Shown here piece by piece: positions 49,101 to 61,100 of a stretch of DNA of 64,000 nucleotides (position 1 is its first letter; each line of letters opens with the position of its first letter). The notes beneath the pieces were generated by a model. It saw only the letters and a program-made list of their open reading frames with translations. It made no database searches and was not told the DNA's origin. Source of the DNA: Liriodendron chinense (lineage: Eukaryota; Streptophyta; Magnoliopsida; Magnoliales; Magnoliaceae). The translations under genes were made by a program, and so were the position numbers. The stretch lies in contig ML058342.1 in assembly GCA_003013855.2 (NCBI GenBank), positions 1,549,120-1,613,119 of the forward strand, given 5' to 3'.

Positions 49101-52100
49101 GAAAGCTTCACACCTCGTGAATGTTCTTCGGTTCTGGCCACTCAACTATAGCCCTGACCTTTTCAAGGTCTGTGCGCATTCCTTCAGATGACACGATAAA
49201 TCCTAAGAACACGACTTCACTAGACATGAACTCGCACTTCTTATGAGTAGTGTACTGAAAGTACGTCGGTAGTTTAACACGACACCTTCGTATGTGCGGA
49301 AGCTTAAAGAGCAACTAAAATTATGGGTAAGTCTTATGGGGGGGGATTAGAACCGTTTGAAATTCTTTTCGCCTACTTGGACAATTTAACAAATTAAACT
49401 AAGTAAGCAAGAACACTTCGGCTTCCAAGCTTAAGTGGGTCTAATCACAAGACTAGCATATGGTTTAAGAAATAAACAACCTAGTCTAAGCATGCATAGA
49501 TAATCAAATGATTTAACTAATCAAGCTCCTAATCTATGCAACCTATGTAAAATTATGTGATTAGACCCAGTGTTCGCATTGTCGGTATCGCTACAAGTTT
49601 CGCTGGCCGAAGATAAAGATATAATATCATTATCGCCGATAATATCACTGATAACCGAAAATGTGGGGAAAAAGGGGGAAACATAAGTGAAACTGTGGAA
49701 CTTTTCAATGAAACTTCAGGAAATGCCTAAATACACATATTTGCATATTTAGGAATAAAAAAATTGCAAAAAGAATGCATTAAATAATAATTTTTCATTC
49801 AATGGGGCTCAAAAAGCATGCGTTGCTATAAGAAATCACTCCAATAGCAACCAAAATGAGTTTATATAATACAAACGCAGCTAGCATATAATAATTAACA
49901 TCAGATCCACTTCGTCCATCGGGTAGGCCATCACGGTTTCGCTATATATCATTGAATTATATCAAATAAAACACTTAATTAGGCAAAATAAAGGTGTAAA
50001 ATTATCTTAAAACTCTAAATTCAAGTGTTGTAGCCCACTATGCATATCTAAATCTCGTGGACCACACCACAGGAAACAGTAGTGATTCAGTGCCTCACCA
50101 TTAAAAAATTCCAAAGGGCCCATTGTAAAGTTTTGTAATGTTTATTTGCAATCCAACCTCTTGATAATGTCAAGAAGATCCGAATGACGGGCAAGTAGAA
50201 AGATCAGATTAATCCAAAAATATTGTGGCCTATAGAAAGGTTTTAATAGTTTCATCACTTCTTATGATTAGGGATCTCATCCTAAAATGAGATATAAAAA
50301 TAGATGGACGGCGTGGATATACAAAAAATACATCAAGGTGGGCCCCACACGGTTAGGATAACACCCAGTAAGTTGTTACCTGGGTAAGAGCTAATCCGCT
50401 CCCATCCACGTCTAGCAGGAAATCAGATTGCGTACTGAATTACACAGTAAACTTTTGTCGTACTAAGTAAACTCTGTTTGGCCCACTAGTGAATGTATGT
50501 AGTTTATCCATGCCGTCCATCTGTTTTTCCATCTCATTTTAGGAGTTGAGCTCAAAATTAAAGCATATCTAAAGCTCAAGTGGACCACACCACAGGAAAC
50601 CGTGGGAATAATGATTTCCACCGTTGAAACCTTCCTAAGGCCCACAATGAAGTTTATTTGTCATCCAACCTGTTCATAAGATCACATGGACATACATGAA
50701 GAGAAAACATAAATATCAGGCTGATACAAAACTTATGTGGCCCCCAAGTATTTTTCAATGATAAATGCTCAATTCACACATTTTCCTATGGTGTGGTCCA
50801 CTTAAGCTTTGGATATGATTTATTTTTGGGTTCATGCCCTAAAATTATCTAATAAAATGGATGGACAGAGTGGATCAAATACATAAATCACAGTAGACCC
50901 CACAGAGTTTACTCAGTACTCAGTACGCAATCCACTTCCGTCCGAGCGCAGTTTGGGTGGATCCACCGAGGTCAATGGATCCCTAACTGTGGGGCCCACT
51001 ATGAAGTATGTGCCTTACATCCACACCATCCATCAGATATGACGGCTCATTTTAGGGCATGATCCGAAAAATGAACTGGATCCAAATTTTAATGGACCAT
51101 ACCACAGGAAACATTCGTGATTGAATCCCCACCACCGAAAACTTCATGGGGGCCACGGTCCACCTGATATTTGGAGTTGCTTATTTTCTATAGCATGCCC
51201 TAAAATAAGTTTTCAAAATAAATGGACGGAGTGGATATAAATCACATACATCACAATGGGCCCCACGGTCAGGAGCCCACAAAATGTTCTTAATGGTCAT
51301 CCACCATTGTTTCCAGTGGTATGGTCCACCTGAGATTTGGATCTAATTAATGTTTTGTATTACTTCATAAAATTATCTTTAAAAATTGGTGGACGGTATG
51401 GATATACAGAAAACACATCAAGGTGGGCCCCACAGGGTAAGGGCAATACCCATTAAAGTGTTACCTACGCAACAACTAATCCACTTCCTTTTAAGATTGT
51501 GCCGAACGCACACAATAGCGTTCTGAGTAAACTCTGTGGGGCCCACCGTGATTTGTATGTCTTATACAAACCGTCCATACTTTCTAGAAGGATATTATAT
51601 GAAATAAGACCAAGATTTAAGTATATCAGAATCTTAGGTGGACCACACCACAGGAAAGAGTGTGAATTGAACATATACCATTAAAAGCTTCTCAGGGGCC
51701 ACAAAAATTTTGAATCAAGCTGATATTTGTTTAATCCCTTCATCCATTACTTTGTATCCTTACGAAAAGGTTTGATGACTAAAAAACATCATTGTGGGCC
51801 CTAGGAAGGTTTCAACGGTGAAAATCATTATTCTCAATGTTTCTTGTGGTGTGGTCCACTGGAGCTTTGAATATACTTTAATTTTGGGATTAACCCCTAA
51901 AATGATCTGGAAAAACGAATGGACCGTATGGATAAAATACATACATTCACGGTGGGCCCAGAGAGTTTACTCATGACAATAAAGCGTACCACACAGTTCG
52001 CTTCCAGATTTCCGAAGCTAAAAAAGGCCTTTTTCTACTAAAGAGGGGTTTTCGCCAAAGAAAGGGGGATTTTCCATTCAGGTTTCAAAACCCTAGATCC

Positions 52101-55100
52101 AACAAAAATCGAAAAGAAATCTCCCAAAATCCTCGATTTTTCGTCGATATCATGTATTTGAACCTTTATCGAAGACGGGAGCCATCGATCGATGTCCACG
52201 AGAGTTCCGATCAACTAGGTATTACCGAAATCTAGTGCTTTTTTTTTTTTTTTTTTTTGCGATTTACACGTATCAAACTGTTATCTTCTTATTTTTTTTC
52301 TGTGGTTCGTGGTATTCTCGGCGATAATCCAAAATTATCGACAATATCACCGATATTTCACCGATAATCGGGAGAGCAACGAAAAACTGGGGTTTCAGTG
52401 TCGCTAGTCTAGCCAAACCGATATTATCGGCGATATTATCGACATTTCGTCGACAATGCGAACACTGATTGGACCCACTTCGGCTTCCAAGCCTAAGTGG
52501 GTCCAATCACAAGACTAGCATATGGTTTAAGCAATAAACAACCTAGTCTAAGCATGCATAGATAATCAAATGATTTAACTAATCAAGCTCCTAATCTATG
52601 CAACCTATGTAGACTTATGAGAATGGATCAATGAGCTCAAGTCTACACAACTAGCTTTTCAAGGTCTGCGCGCATTCCTTCAGATGACACGATAAATCCT
52701 AAGAACACAACTTGACTAGACATGAACTCGCACTTCTTAAGACTAGCGTACTGAAAGTACGTCGATAGTTTAACACGACACCTTCGTATGTGCGGAAGCT
52801 TAAAGAGCAACTAAAATTATGGGTAAGTCTTATAGGGGGGGGGTGATTAGAACCATTTGAAATTCTTTTCGCCTACTTATACAATTTAACAAATTAAACT
52901 AAGTAAGCAAGAACACTTCAGCTTCCAAGCTTAAGTGGGTCCAATCACAAGACTAGCATATGGTTTAAGCAATAAACAACCTAGTCTAAGCATACATAGA
53001 TAATCAAATGATTTAACTAATCAATCTCCTAATCTATGCAACCTATGTAGACTTATGAGAATAGATCAATGAGCTCAAGTCTACACAACTAGTGAAAGTA
53101 CATCTTGTGTGTGGATGTGCCTATCTAGTGCCTAGCATACATACCTATCAAGCATTTATAATTAAACAATTAAATATACAATGCTAAGATATTAATGTGC
53201 TCAATCAATCACAAACACAAGCATGTATAGTGGTTCGACTTTGGGTCTACTCCACTTCTGGTTCAAGTACTTAACTCATTTGAGCACACCGGCATTCACT
53301 ATCAGAGGTTTTAAATAAGGTTCACCTCTCAACCTTTCCACGGAGGTTTTACCAGTTCACCTCAACCATAACTGGAGTTTTGGACAAAGGGTTAACTCTC
53401 AACTCGAACGGAGTTTTGGACATAGGCTAACTCTCAACCCGATGCACGTTCACTCCTGTGTTGGAGGCTCCCCCTTGGAGACTTTGTTTAGGCCCGGCAA
53501 ACAGGCCAAGGAGTGCCAAACAACCTCTAGTCTTTAGGCCGACAAACAGGCCAAGGAACTGCCAACGTCGCTAGTTCGAGTTTGACAAACAAACTCTACA
53601 CTCAACTCCCACAGGGAATTGAGTAGATGGACTCCCAACAAAGACAACCTTACTTGTCAGATGAGCCCCTTGTTCAGCGCCGGTTCGGGTTGCTTGATCT
53701 CCGCTCTCCCGTGCTTCAATCAGCTTCCCTTGCTCCCCCGATCGTATTGTTGTTGCTTCGCCAATGCCTCAGCTACATTTGATCAATCACCTTGCTTATG
53801 ATGCCTTTGAGATGCCCAAGGTGATAGGAGGGTAGGTTTGAGAACTCTACAACTAATAGGAATGGGTTGCCTAGAGTTTCTCTCCTACAACGATCTCATC
53901 TTAGAGATTTGGATAAGGATATGCCTATCAAGGAAGATCCAAACTCTAGAGATCAAGAGGGGATGAAGGTCATCTTCTTCATGAGCTTGGAATGCTCCAA
54001 TCTTGTGTTAAAGCACAAGGAAGATGCCTTGCATAGGTTTGAAATGAGCCTCAAATGGTCTCCAACAATGGTGGCTTCACTCCTCTCAAAATCCCTCTAC
54101 CTACCCCTCAAAATGAGCCAAGCCCCTTTATAAAAGTGGTCTAAACGGACAGAAAACGGGCAAATAACGACTAGTTCCGACCTGTCCCCAACGGCTAATG
54201 AAGACAGTGAACTTACTGTCTAGAGGGGGGTATGTCCGACCGGTCATGACCGGTCGGCCCAAGGACTTGTCTACACAACAGCTTGCTGTCTCTGGACTGG
54301 GTCTCTGTCCGACCGGTCTTGACCGGTCGGTCCAGTCCAGCCGACTGGTCGTGACCGATCGGACAGGCCTGGGTTCAGCCCATTTGGTTTGCTGACCCAC
54401 TATTTCACAACCCCAACTATATGGCCAAGGTTTGGGTGATCTTTTGAGACACCTAGGGCCAATCTATGATGACTAAAGGTTTCCTAATATGGTCAAGGTC
54501 ATCAAAGAGGTTAAGGGTTAGGTTTTGGTCAAGGTTAAGGCACACCAAGGCATCACTTTTACCTATATCTTCTTCCTTAATGCAACAGGGCCACTTGAGT
54601 CTTCGGTCTTCATCTTTATTATGCTCAACTGACACTGGACTTACTGACCTAAGTGATTGACAAACAAGGTGCACTAGTATGCCACAGAAAAGTGCACTAA
54701 CACGTACAACTTTTCAGTCCTAAGGACGCTACTAACCTGCTTCAAATGTTCAAGGTGTGATTCCTTAGTGGTACTATAAATAAGAATGTCATCGAAGTAA
54801 ACCACTAGGAATTTACCCATGAACGGTCTCAAGACTTGTGTCATCATCAGCATAAAAGTACTGGGTGCATTAGTCAAGCCGAAGGGCATGACCATCCACT
54901 CGTACAACCCATCTTTAGTTTTGAATACTGTCTTCCATTCGTCTCCTGGGCGTATGCAAATTTGGTGATATCCACTCTTGAAATCAATTTTGGAGAAAAT
55001 TGTGGACCTGACCATCATATCAAGCATATCATCAAGCCTAGGTATAGGAAACTTGTACTTGACTGTAATTTTGTTTATGGCTCGTCTGTCCACACACATG

Positions 55101-58100
55101 CACCACGTGCCGTCTTTCTTTAGCGTCAATAATGCGGGCACGACACACGGGCTCATGCTCTCCTGGATGAAACCCTTTTGCAGAAGCTCATCGACCTGCC
55201 TCTTCAATTCTGGATGCTCTGCAGGGTTCATCCTGTAATGAGGAAGGTTCGGCAAAGTCGACCCCGGGATGAGATCAATGGCATGCTGGATGTCCCGCAT
55301 AAGTGGCAACTCATTCGGTAAATCATCAGGGAACACATCGTTGTATTCCTTCAAAACCGATGTTACCTCATGGGATAACTCTGATGGAACCTCAAATGTA
55401 ATCTCTCTTGCCACAAGGGCATACACCATAGAATCCTCCTTAGTCTCTTTCTCAAATTCTCTCGCATTAATTATGTGAAGAGACTTAGGTTTAGATTTCC
55501 TCACTTCCTTAAGCTCATTTGCCTTCTCATCCTTCTTTTTCCCTGATGTGCTTTCTGGTGGCATGGGATTAAGTATGATCTTCTTACCGTTATGCATGAA
55601 GGTACACTCATTCGAACGGCCAAAGATCGTGACGTCATTGTCAAATAGCCATGGTCTACCTAAGATAATATGTCCAACATCCATAGGTATCACATCGCAC
55701 CACAAAGATTCCTTGTATGACCCAAACTCGATGGGAACTAAGCATTGATAGGTGACAGAAAGGGAGGTCTTGTCAACCCAAGAGACTTTATACGGGTCAG
55801 AATGAGGTGTGGATTTCAATTTCAAACGGTCCAAGGTGTTAGCGGAAATCACATTTTGACAACTTTCACTGTCCATTATCACCCTGCAATTCTTCTCTCC
55901 ACACTTGACGAGAGTGTAGAAGATAGTGTTTCGACGCCAATCGACATTACTCCTAGACTGAGCTAGCACACGCCTGACTACTACAAGCGTCGCTTTATTG
56001 ACCACTTCGTCTTCATCAGTAAGACCTCCTTCATGGTGATATTCTTCTACTTCACAATCACCCTGGTCATCTACACCCTCGTGGGACTCGCCTACGATTA
56101 AGGCTTTTCCACGGTTCTTCGTGGGACACTGATTAGACATGTGACATATATTCCCACATTCATAGCACCTCACTTGACTACCCCCACTAGGACCAGTACC
56201 AAGGACACCTTTACCCTTATCATCCCTAGGCCTAGGCGGAATAGTTGTCTGTGCCCTGGGTTGACTACCTATGTTAGGTCTAGTTCCTTGGGATCCAGAT
56301 CTAGCATTAGAGTCTCTGGACTTAAGGCGTCAAATGACAGGAGCTCTCAGATATTGTTCCAATTCCTGCACAACTTGGTACGCTTCATCCAAATCTGTTA
56401 TAGGTCGAGTCAAAAGCTCACGCTGAAGATCCCTTCGAAGGCCCATTTTGAAACGCGAAAGCGTTACCAGAGGGTCATCTTGGATATTACATCACATCAT
56501 ATACTCCTCAAATTTAGCGATGTAGTCAGTGATAGACATTGACCCTTGGCAAAAGGACTGTCATTGGTCAAGGAGCTTTTGTCGATATGAGAGAGGGAGG
56601 TACTTCTCCTTCAACTTCTCTTTCATCTCACTCCAATGTGTGATAGGGGCTCTCCCAATCCTATCAATCTTACGCTCGATGTTAGTCCAAAATAATTTGG
56701 TTGAGCCCACTAGCTTCATCTTAACAAACCGCACCTGACAGTTTTCTGACATGTCATACCACTCAAAATAGTGATCCATATTAGCCAATTAATCAAGGAA
56801 TGCCTTGGGGTCCAAACGCCCATTAAAACTAGGAACACCTTCACTTTCTTCATCGCACGCTCATTGGGATCGTAGCGGTCTTGATAATCATATGTGACTT
56901 GTGCCTCCCGCACAACACCACGACCAGCTCCATGTCCTCTACCACCATACCCTCCACGTATGGGAACACGTTCCTCAATGACTTCTTCCGCTTGGGATTG
57001 CTTGTCATCCCCAAAAGTGGGGTTCTCCCTTTGAGATGTCTCTAATTGCTCAACTCTATTCATGGTAGTGGTGATTTGGTTGCTTAAACGAGCGAATTCA
57101 TTCTTTTGCTTCGCTTCTATAACAGTTATCTTTTACATCAATTGAGTGAGTTACTCAGATAATTGCTCGTTGTTCATGATTGGTTGAAGTTCGAAACCTC
57201 TACCTCTTCTCGTGGGCATGCAAATAAAACCTCGAACTAGTTCTACCCAACTTACTCCCTACGATTATACGACTCACAACATGAATGCGATGAACTTAAA
57301 CTACAATGAACTGACAATTACTAAATTTAAATAGAAGATGAATCAAATCTGGAAATTTTCCAAATTAGGAAAGTTTCTAAAATTTGTAAGTTTCTAAATC
57401 TGAAAATTTCCTAAAACAGACCTAAAATTAAAACCCTAATTTGGTAACTCGATCTAAACATAATCATGCAAACCCTAATCTCCGATACCAAATTTGATGT
57501 AGGATGACCTAATTATGATGCATGCTCATGCGTATATATAATCCAGCGGAAATAAACAGCAATAACAATCTAAAATTCAGCATCAATCATCATAAATTAA
57601 GAAAATCATAAAAGAGACATGCAATAATGCGGGCCATCATCACAACCACGAAGTTTGAAGTTCAAGTATTGCATAGGTTGGATCCGGCGAGGGACGGAAC
57701 CTCCCGATCTTGCATGGTCATAACCCAATCGTACAATGGGATTCACTAGTCCGGGAGATCAAAGGATTTCTCGGATTAGGGAATTGGAAATTTGAGGAAT
57801 TGGGGTTTTGGATCAATTCTCAAATTTAGGGCTCGAAGATTGTGAGATAATGGAAGTAAAGAAAGAAGGAAGAATAAGTTTACCTTAGAAGAATGTTGGA
57901 GGGAAAAGGAAGAAGAAAGAAGAAGAAGAAGATTGGAGAAAACGAGAAAGATCCACACAGAGAGAGAAAGGAAGGAGGCAATCAAAGAGGCTTTCATTCA
58001 AACATAATCAACTAATCCCATTTTTAGGGCTTTACCCTCTTAAATAAGCATTAAGAAATAAGAAAATTACTAAAATACCCCTTAAGTAAAAACGAAAAAA

Positions 58101-61100
58101 AAAAAAAAAAACAGTTTGTGTGGGCGTCGGGCACTCGATGACCAGTTGGTCGGGCGCCCAATGAGAGCCAAAAACGTCCAGCAACTTAAAGTTCTAAATT
58201 GACGAATTTCGAGCACCTGGTGACCTATGGTCGGGCGCCCGACAACAGTGAAAACTGTCTAGAGAGTTGTGCTTCATATCGGGCGAACTTCGGGTGCCTA
58301 ATGACCAACGATAGGGCGCCCGACGACATCCAGTCAGGTCTTCCTTCATCTTACACACGTGTCCTCCCAATGTAGGGTCTTCTATGTGCCAAACCACGTG
58401 TGTAGGGTCTTCAATGCTCCTCAATGGTCGCCTAGCCACAAGGAAGATGCTTGTAGCGTGCGCTTTCTTCGTTGATAGACTTTAAATGGTTTTATATCCT
58501 CATTAGAAGAAATATGCCATATTTCATCTCCTTTATAGGTAAGATTGATAAGATCTATAAAACAGATCGAAGTCAATCTTCACATTAAAGGAAAAGGAAT
58601 GAGGCTAGTATTTCTGCCTTTCTTTACTAAGCATGACAAGGAAAGATGGGAAAAACAAAGGATATTAGTATGTTCATATTGGGCAAATAGATGTTCTTAT
58701 AAATTCCCATTTTAACAACGAATTACATGCAGAAGAAGAAGCAGGTAGCGTTAGATGATTGATGAAAACATAAAGCCTCTTGTGGGATCTCCGCAAGTTG
58801 ATTGGTCCACACCTCATTTTGATGAAGAAGAAAAACAACCATGTATGACTAACATAGAACGGTATTAGTTTAAATAACTGATGTTACTCTCAAGATCCTA
58901 ATCTGCTCTCTTTGGAATATAATGAGGTAATTCCAGAAGAAGCTACAATAGATAAACTTCAGTAGAATCCTCAAATCAAGATGTTTACCCCTGCTAGACA
59001 CACACTCTTTAGTATTTGAGTCATCTTCTATTGCTTCATCTAGTTCTTTAAATTTTAGAAGAAGAAAAAAAATGTCACTTTAGATAATAAAGGAAACGTA
59101 TCTTTCTCTGAAGTGAAAAAGGAAGAAACGTGCCATGAATACGGGGCCATAAAGGGTCTATACAGAGCTGATACATTTTTCCTTTAAAGAAACTTTCAAC
59201 TGTTACAGGACCAAAATGGCCATTCTGGCCCATATCGTAGAGGCCATTAGGTTAGTGTTTCAGTGCTGTATAGAGATCAATCGTTTATGTTGACTTTGTG
59301 TCTACTAGGTGCAATTTCAAACTTCTTCAAGCCTGAAATATGTCCAGAACCCAGATTGAGCTGCTTAGAAATGACAAAAGTTGAAACTCTCCGCATGCTT
59401 CTCGTGATTCTTTTTTTTTTTTTAAGATGAGCAAAATTTTATTATTTCCAAAGGGATAATGCCCACAAATACAAGCAGGAAAGAGAACAAAAAACTGTTC
59501 TTCTTTTTTCACTCCTGCTCTTCCCTGGGTTTTGCTTCTTGTGATTCTGCTGGTTGCTGTCGTTTTGGATGAGAACCATGTAGTGTCAAGATCTCTTCTG
59601 GATACACCGCAGAAGATTCCATGTGGAATGGACCACATTCAGCTAGCTACTCTTACCACGATTCATCCTACTTTTATCTGTGGAACCTAAACAGTGGTCA
59701 AAAGCTACTAGATTTATCTTTCTTTGACGAAAAGATGACTGTAATGGAGTACTCCCAAGAAATTCCACCCTGTCGATAAGGTTGTCATTGGTGTGTCCAC
59801 CGGCCCTTCCCTCGCCAATAGAACACGCAATCTCTACTTCTTCAACTTCGAAATTCTCAAGTTGTCTCTTGCAGCATCACAATATCCAATCTCCTCCTTG
59901 TCAACTGCTTAACCTCTACATCCACCTATCAAGAGAGAGCCAATCCCTCTTAAATTCCATAATCCTCTACTATCGTTCTCAGCCCCTGAACAGAGGTTTT
60001 CCACTGGAACCAAGACCCTCTATGTATGTTTTTCTTGTTGTAATTATTCACCAAACATTTTGAATTTTTGGATCTCCCATTTCTTTTGGTGATTGATTTG
60101 GAATTCTTCTCCTCATTAGCTTCCCTCATGAAAACCCTGCAATGAAATTGACCACTCTCCAAGGTCCATGGCCATCTGAAAGCCATCTAATAACATTAAT
60201 GGAGTCCCATTCAATCACAAAAGGAATCAATTTGTGTGACACTACCAGTTTGGTCACCTGAACAACGGCCGCTAACTCAGTGTAATTGGGCTCCTGAATC
60301 CCAATTTGGCCCAAGAACTCGAATAAGGTTTTTGCGTTCTGGCCTTGAATGATGCCTCACACCTGCAAAAGCAGGATTTCCAAAGGAGCAACCGTCAAAG
60401 CTGGTTTTGAAATGCCCTTCGGGTGGCAGGGACCAGGTCTCTGTGGGCTCATCTGAAACTCATGCTTCCATTGTAGTGTTTCTGCCCAGTTAATCCCAAA
60501 TAACAGGCGGGGTATTTCCCTTGACGCCGGTACAATGCTGGCTTTGAAATGCCCTTCGGGTGGCAGGGACCATGTCTCTGTAGGCTCATCCGAAACTCAT
60601 GCTTCCATTGTAGCGTTTCTGCCCAGTTAATCCCAAATAATAAACGGCGTATTTCCCTTGACGCCAGTATAGCCCTGCCCCACTCCCCGATTAGTCTGAT
60701 GATTATGATGACTTTTCCCTCCACATGAACCTGTTTTCTCCGAAATATTCTATTATTTCTTTCCAGATAAATTCCCCAAAAAGTAGCAAAACCCGCCATC
60801 TTTCAAAGATTTCCTTCACCCACCCAGTTAATCGTGCAACACACCCACCCGGTCAGTCATGCGACGCACCCACTGGTGCAGTTAGCAGCGGGAGTTTCAC
60901 CCTGATGGGTTTCGATACCTAGACCTCTTGATGCAACCTTACCCAACATCACCCACCTTATCCCAGACTTGGATAAAAATGGATAAGATACACCAGAGCA
61001 GGTAATCTTAAGCGGACTTGGATCAAAATGGGTAAGATCCACCAGAGCAGGTAATCTTAAGCGGACTTGGATTAAAATGGGTAAGATGCACCAGAGCAGG

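Larger units (their letters stand above)
49568..52467. mobile_element. 2.9-kb non-autonomous hAT element
   Basis: 17-bp perfect inverted ends CAGTGTTCGCATTGTCG (49568-49584, 52451-52467). Flanked by attagacc (49560-49567) and attggacc (52468-52475), an 8-bp duplication with one mismatch. Subterminal 'cgataatatc' repeats at both ends fit hAT. No transposase frame; the interior is mostly MITE-like DNA. Confidence 0.9.
49256..52653 (-). mobile_element. partial duplicate of copia LTR end, split by a hAT element
   Basis: 49256-49567 and 52468-52653 together match 52752-53092 of the neighbouring LTR, plus an extra internal 145-bp repeat ('cttcggcttccaagc...acctatgta'). It ends abruptly at 'ctacacaactag', where the RT duplicate begins. 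This is best explained as one arm of a tandem duplication, not an independent insertion. Confidence 0.8.
39644..58505 (-). mobile_element. chromovirus (Ty3/gypsy) in antisense to the kinase gene, with nested insertions
   Basis: Minus-strand element with LTRs at 57495-58505 (5') and 39644-40626 (3'), flanked by GAAGA (39639-39643, 58506-58510). Order on the minus strand: LTR, initiator-Met primer site, gag with CCHC knuckle, protease, RT with YFDD, RNase H, H2C2 and integrase core, chromodomain, LTR. It is broken by a solo copia LTR in RT, by a second chromovirus at the RT/RNase H junction (42470-48986) and by many stops. It is clearly dead. The chromodomain defines it as a chromovirus; the exact clade is not assigned. 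Confidence 0.93.

Noticed and set aside
49251..49260. Second independent copia insertion at 49256
   Set aside because: The same RT/LTR junction as at 52752, with the duplicated RT piece between, is better explained by tandem duplication.
59540..60063. Protein-like frames (for example VDKVVIGVSTGPSLANRTRN)
   Set aside because: Short, shifted and not recognised; insufficient for a gene or pseudogene call.
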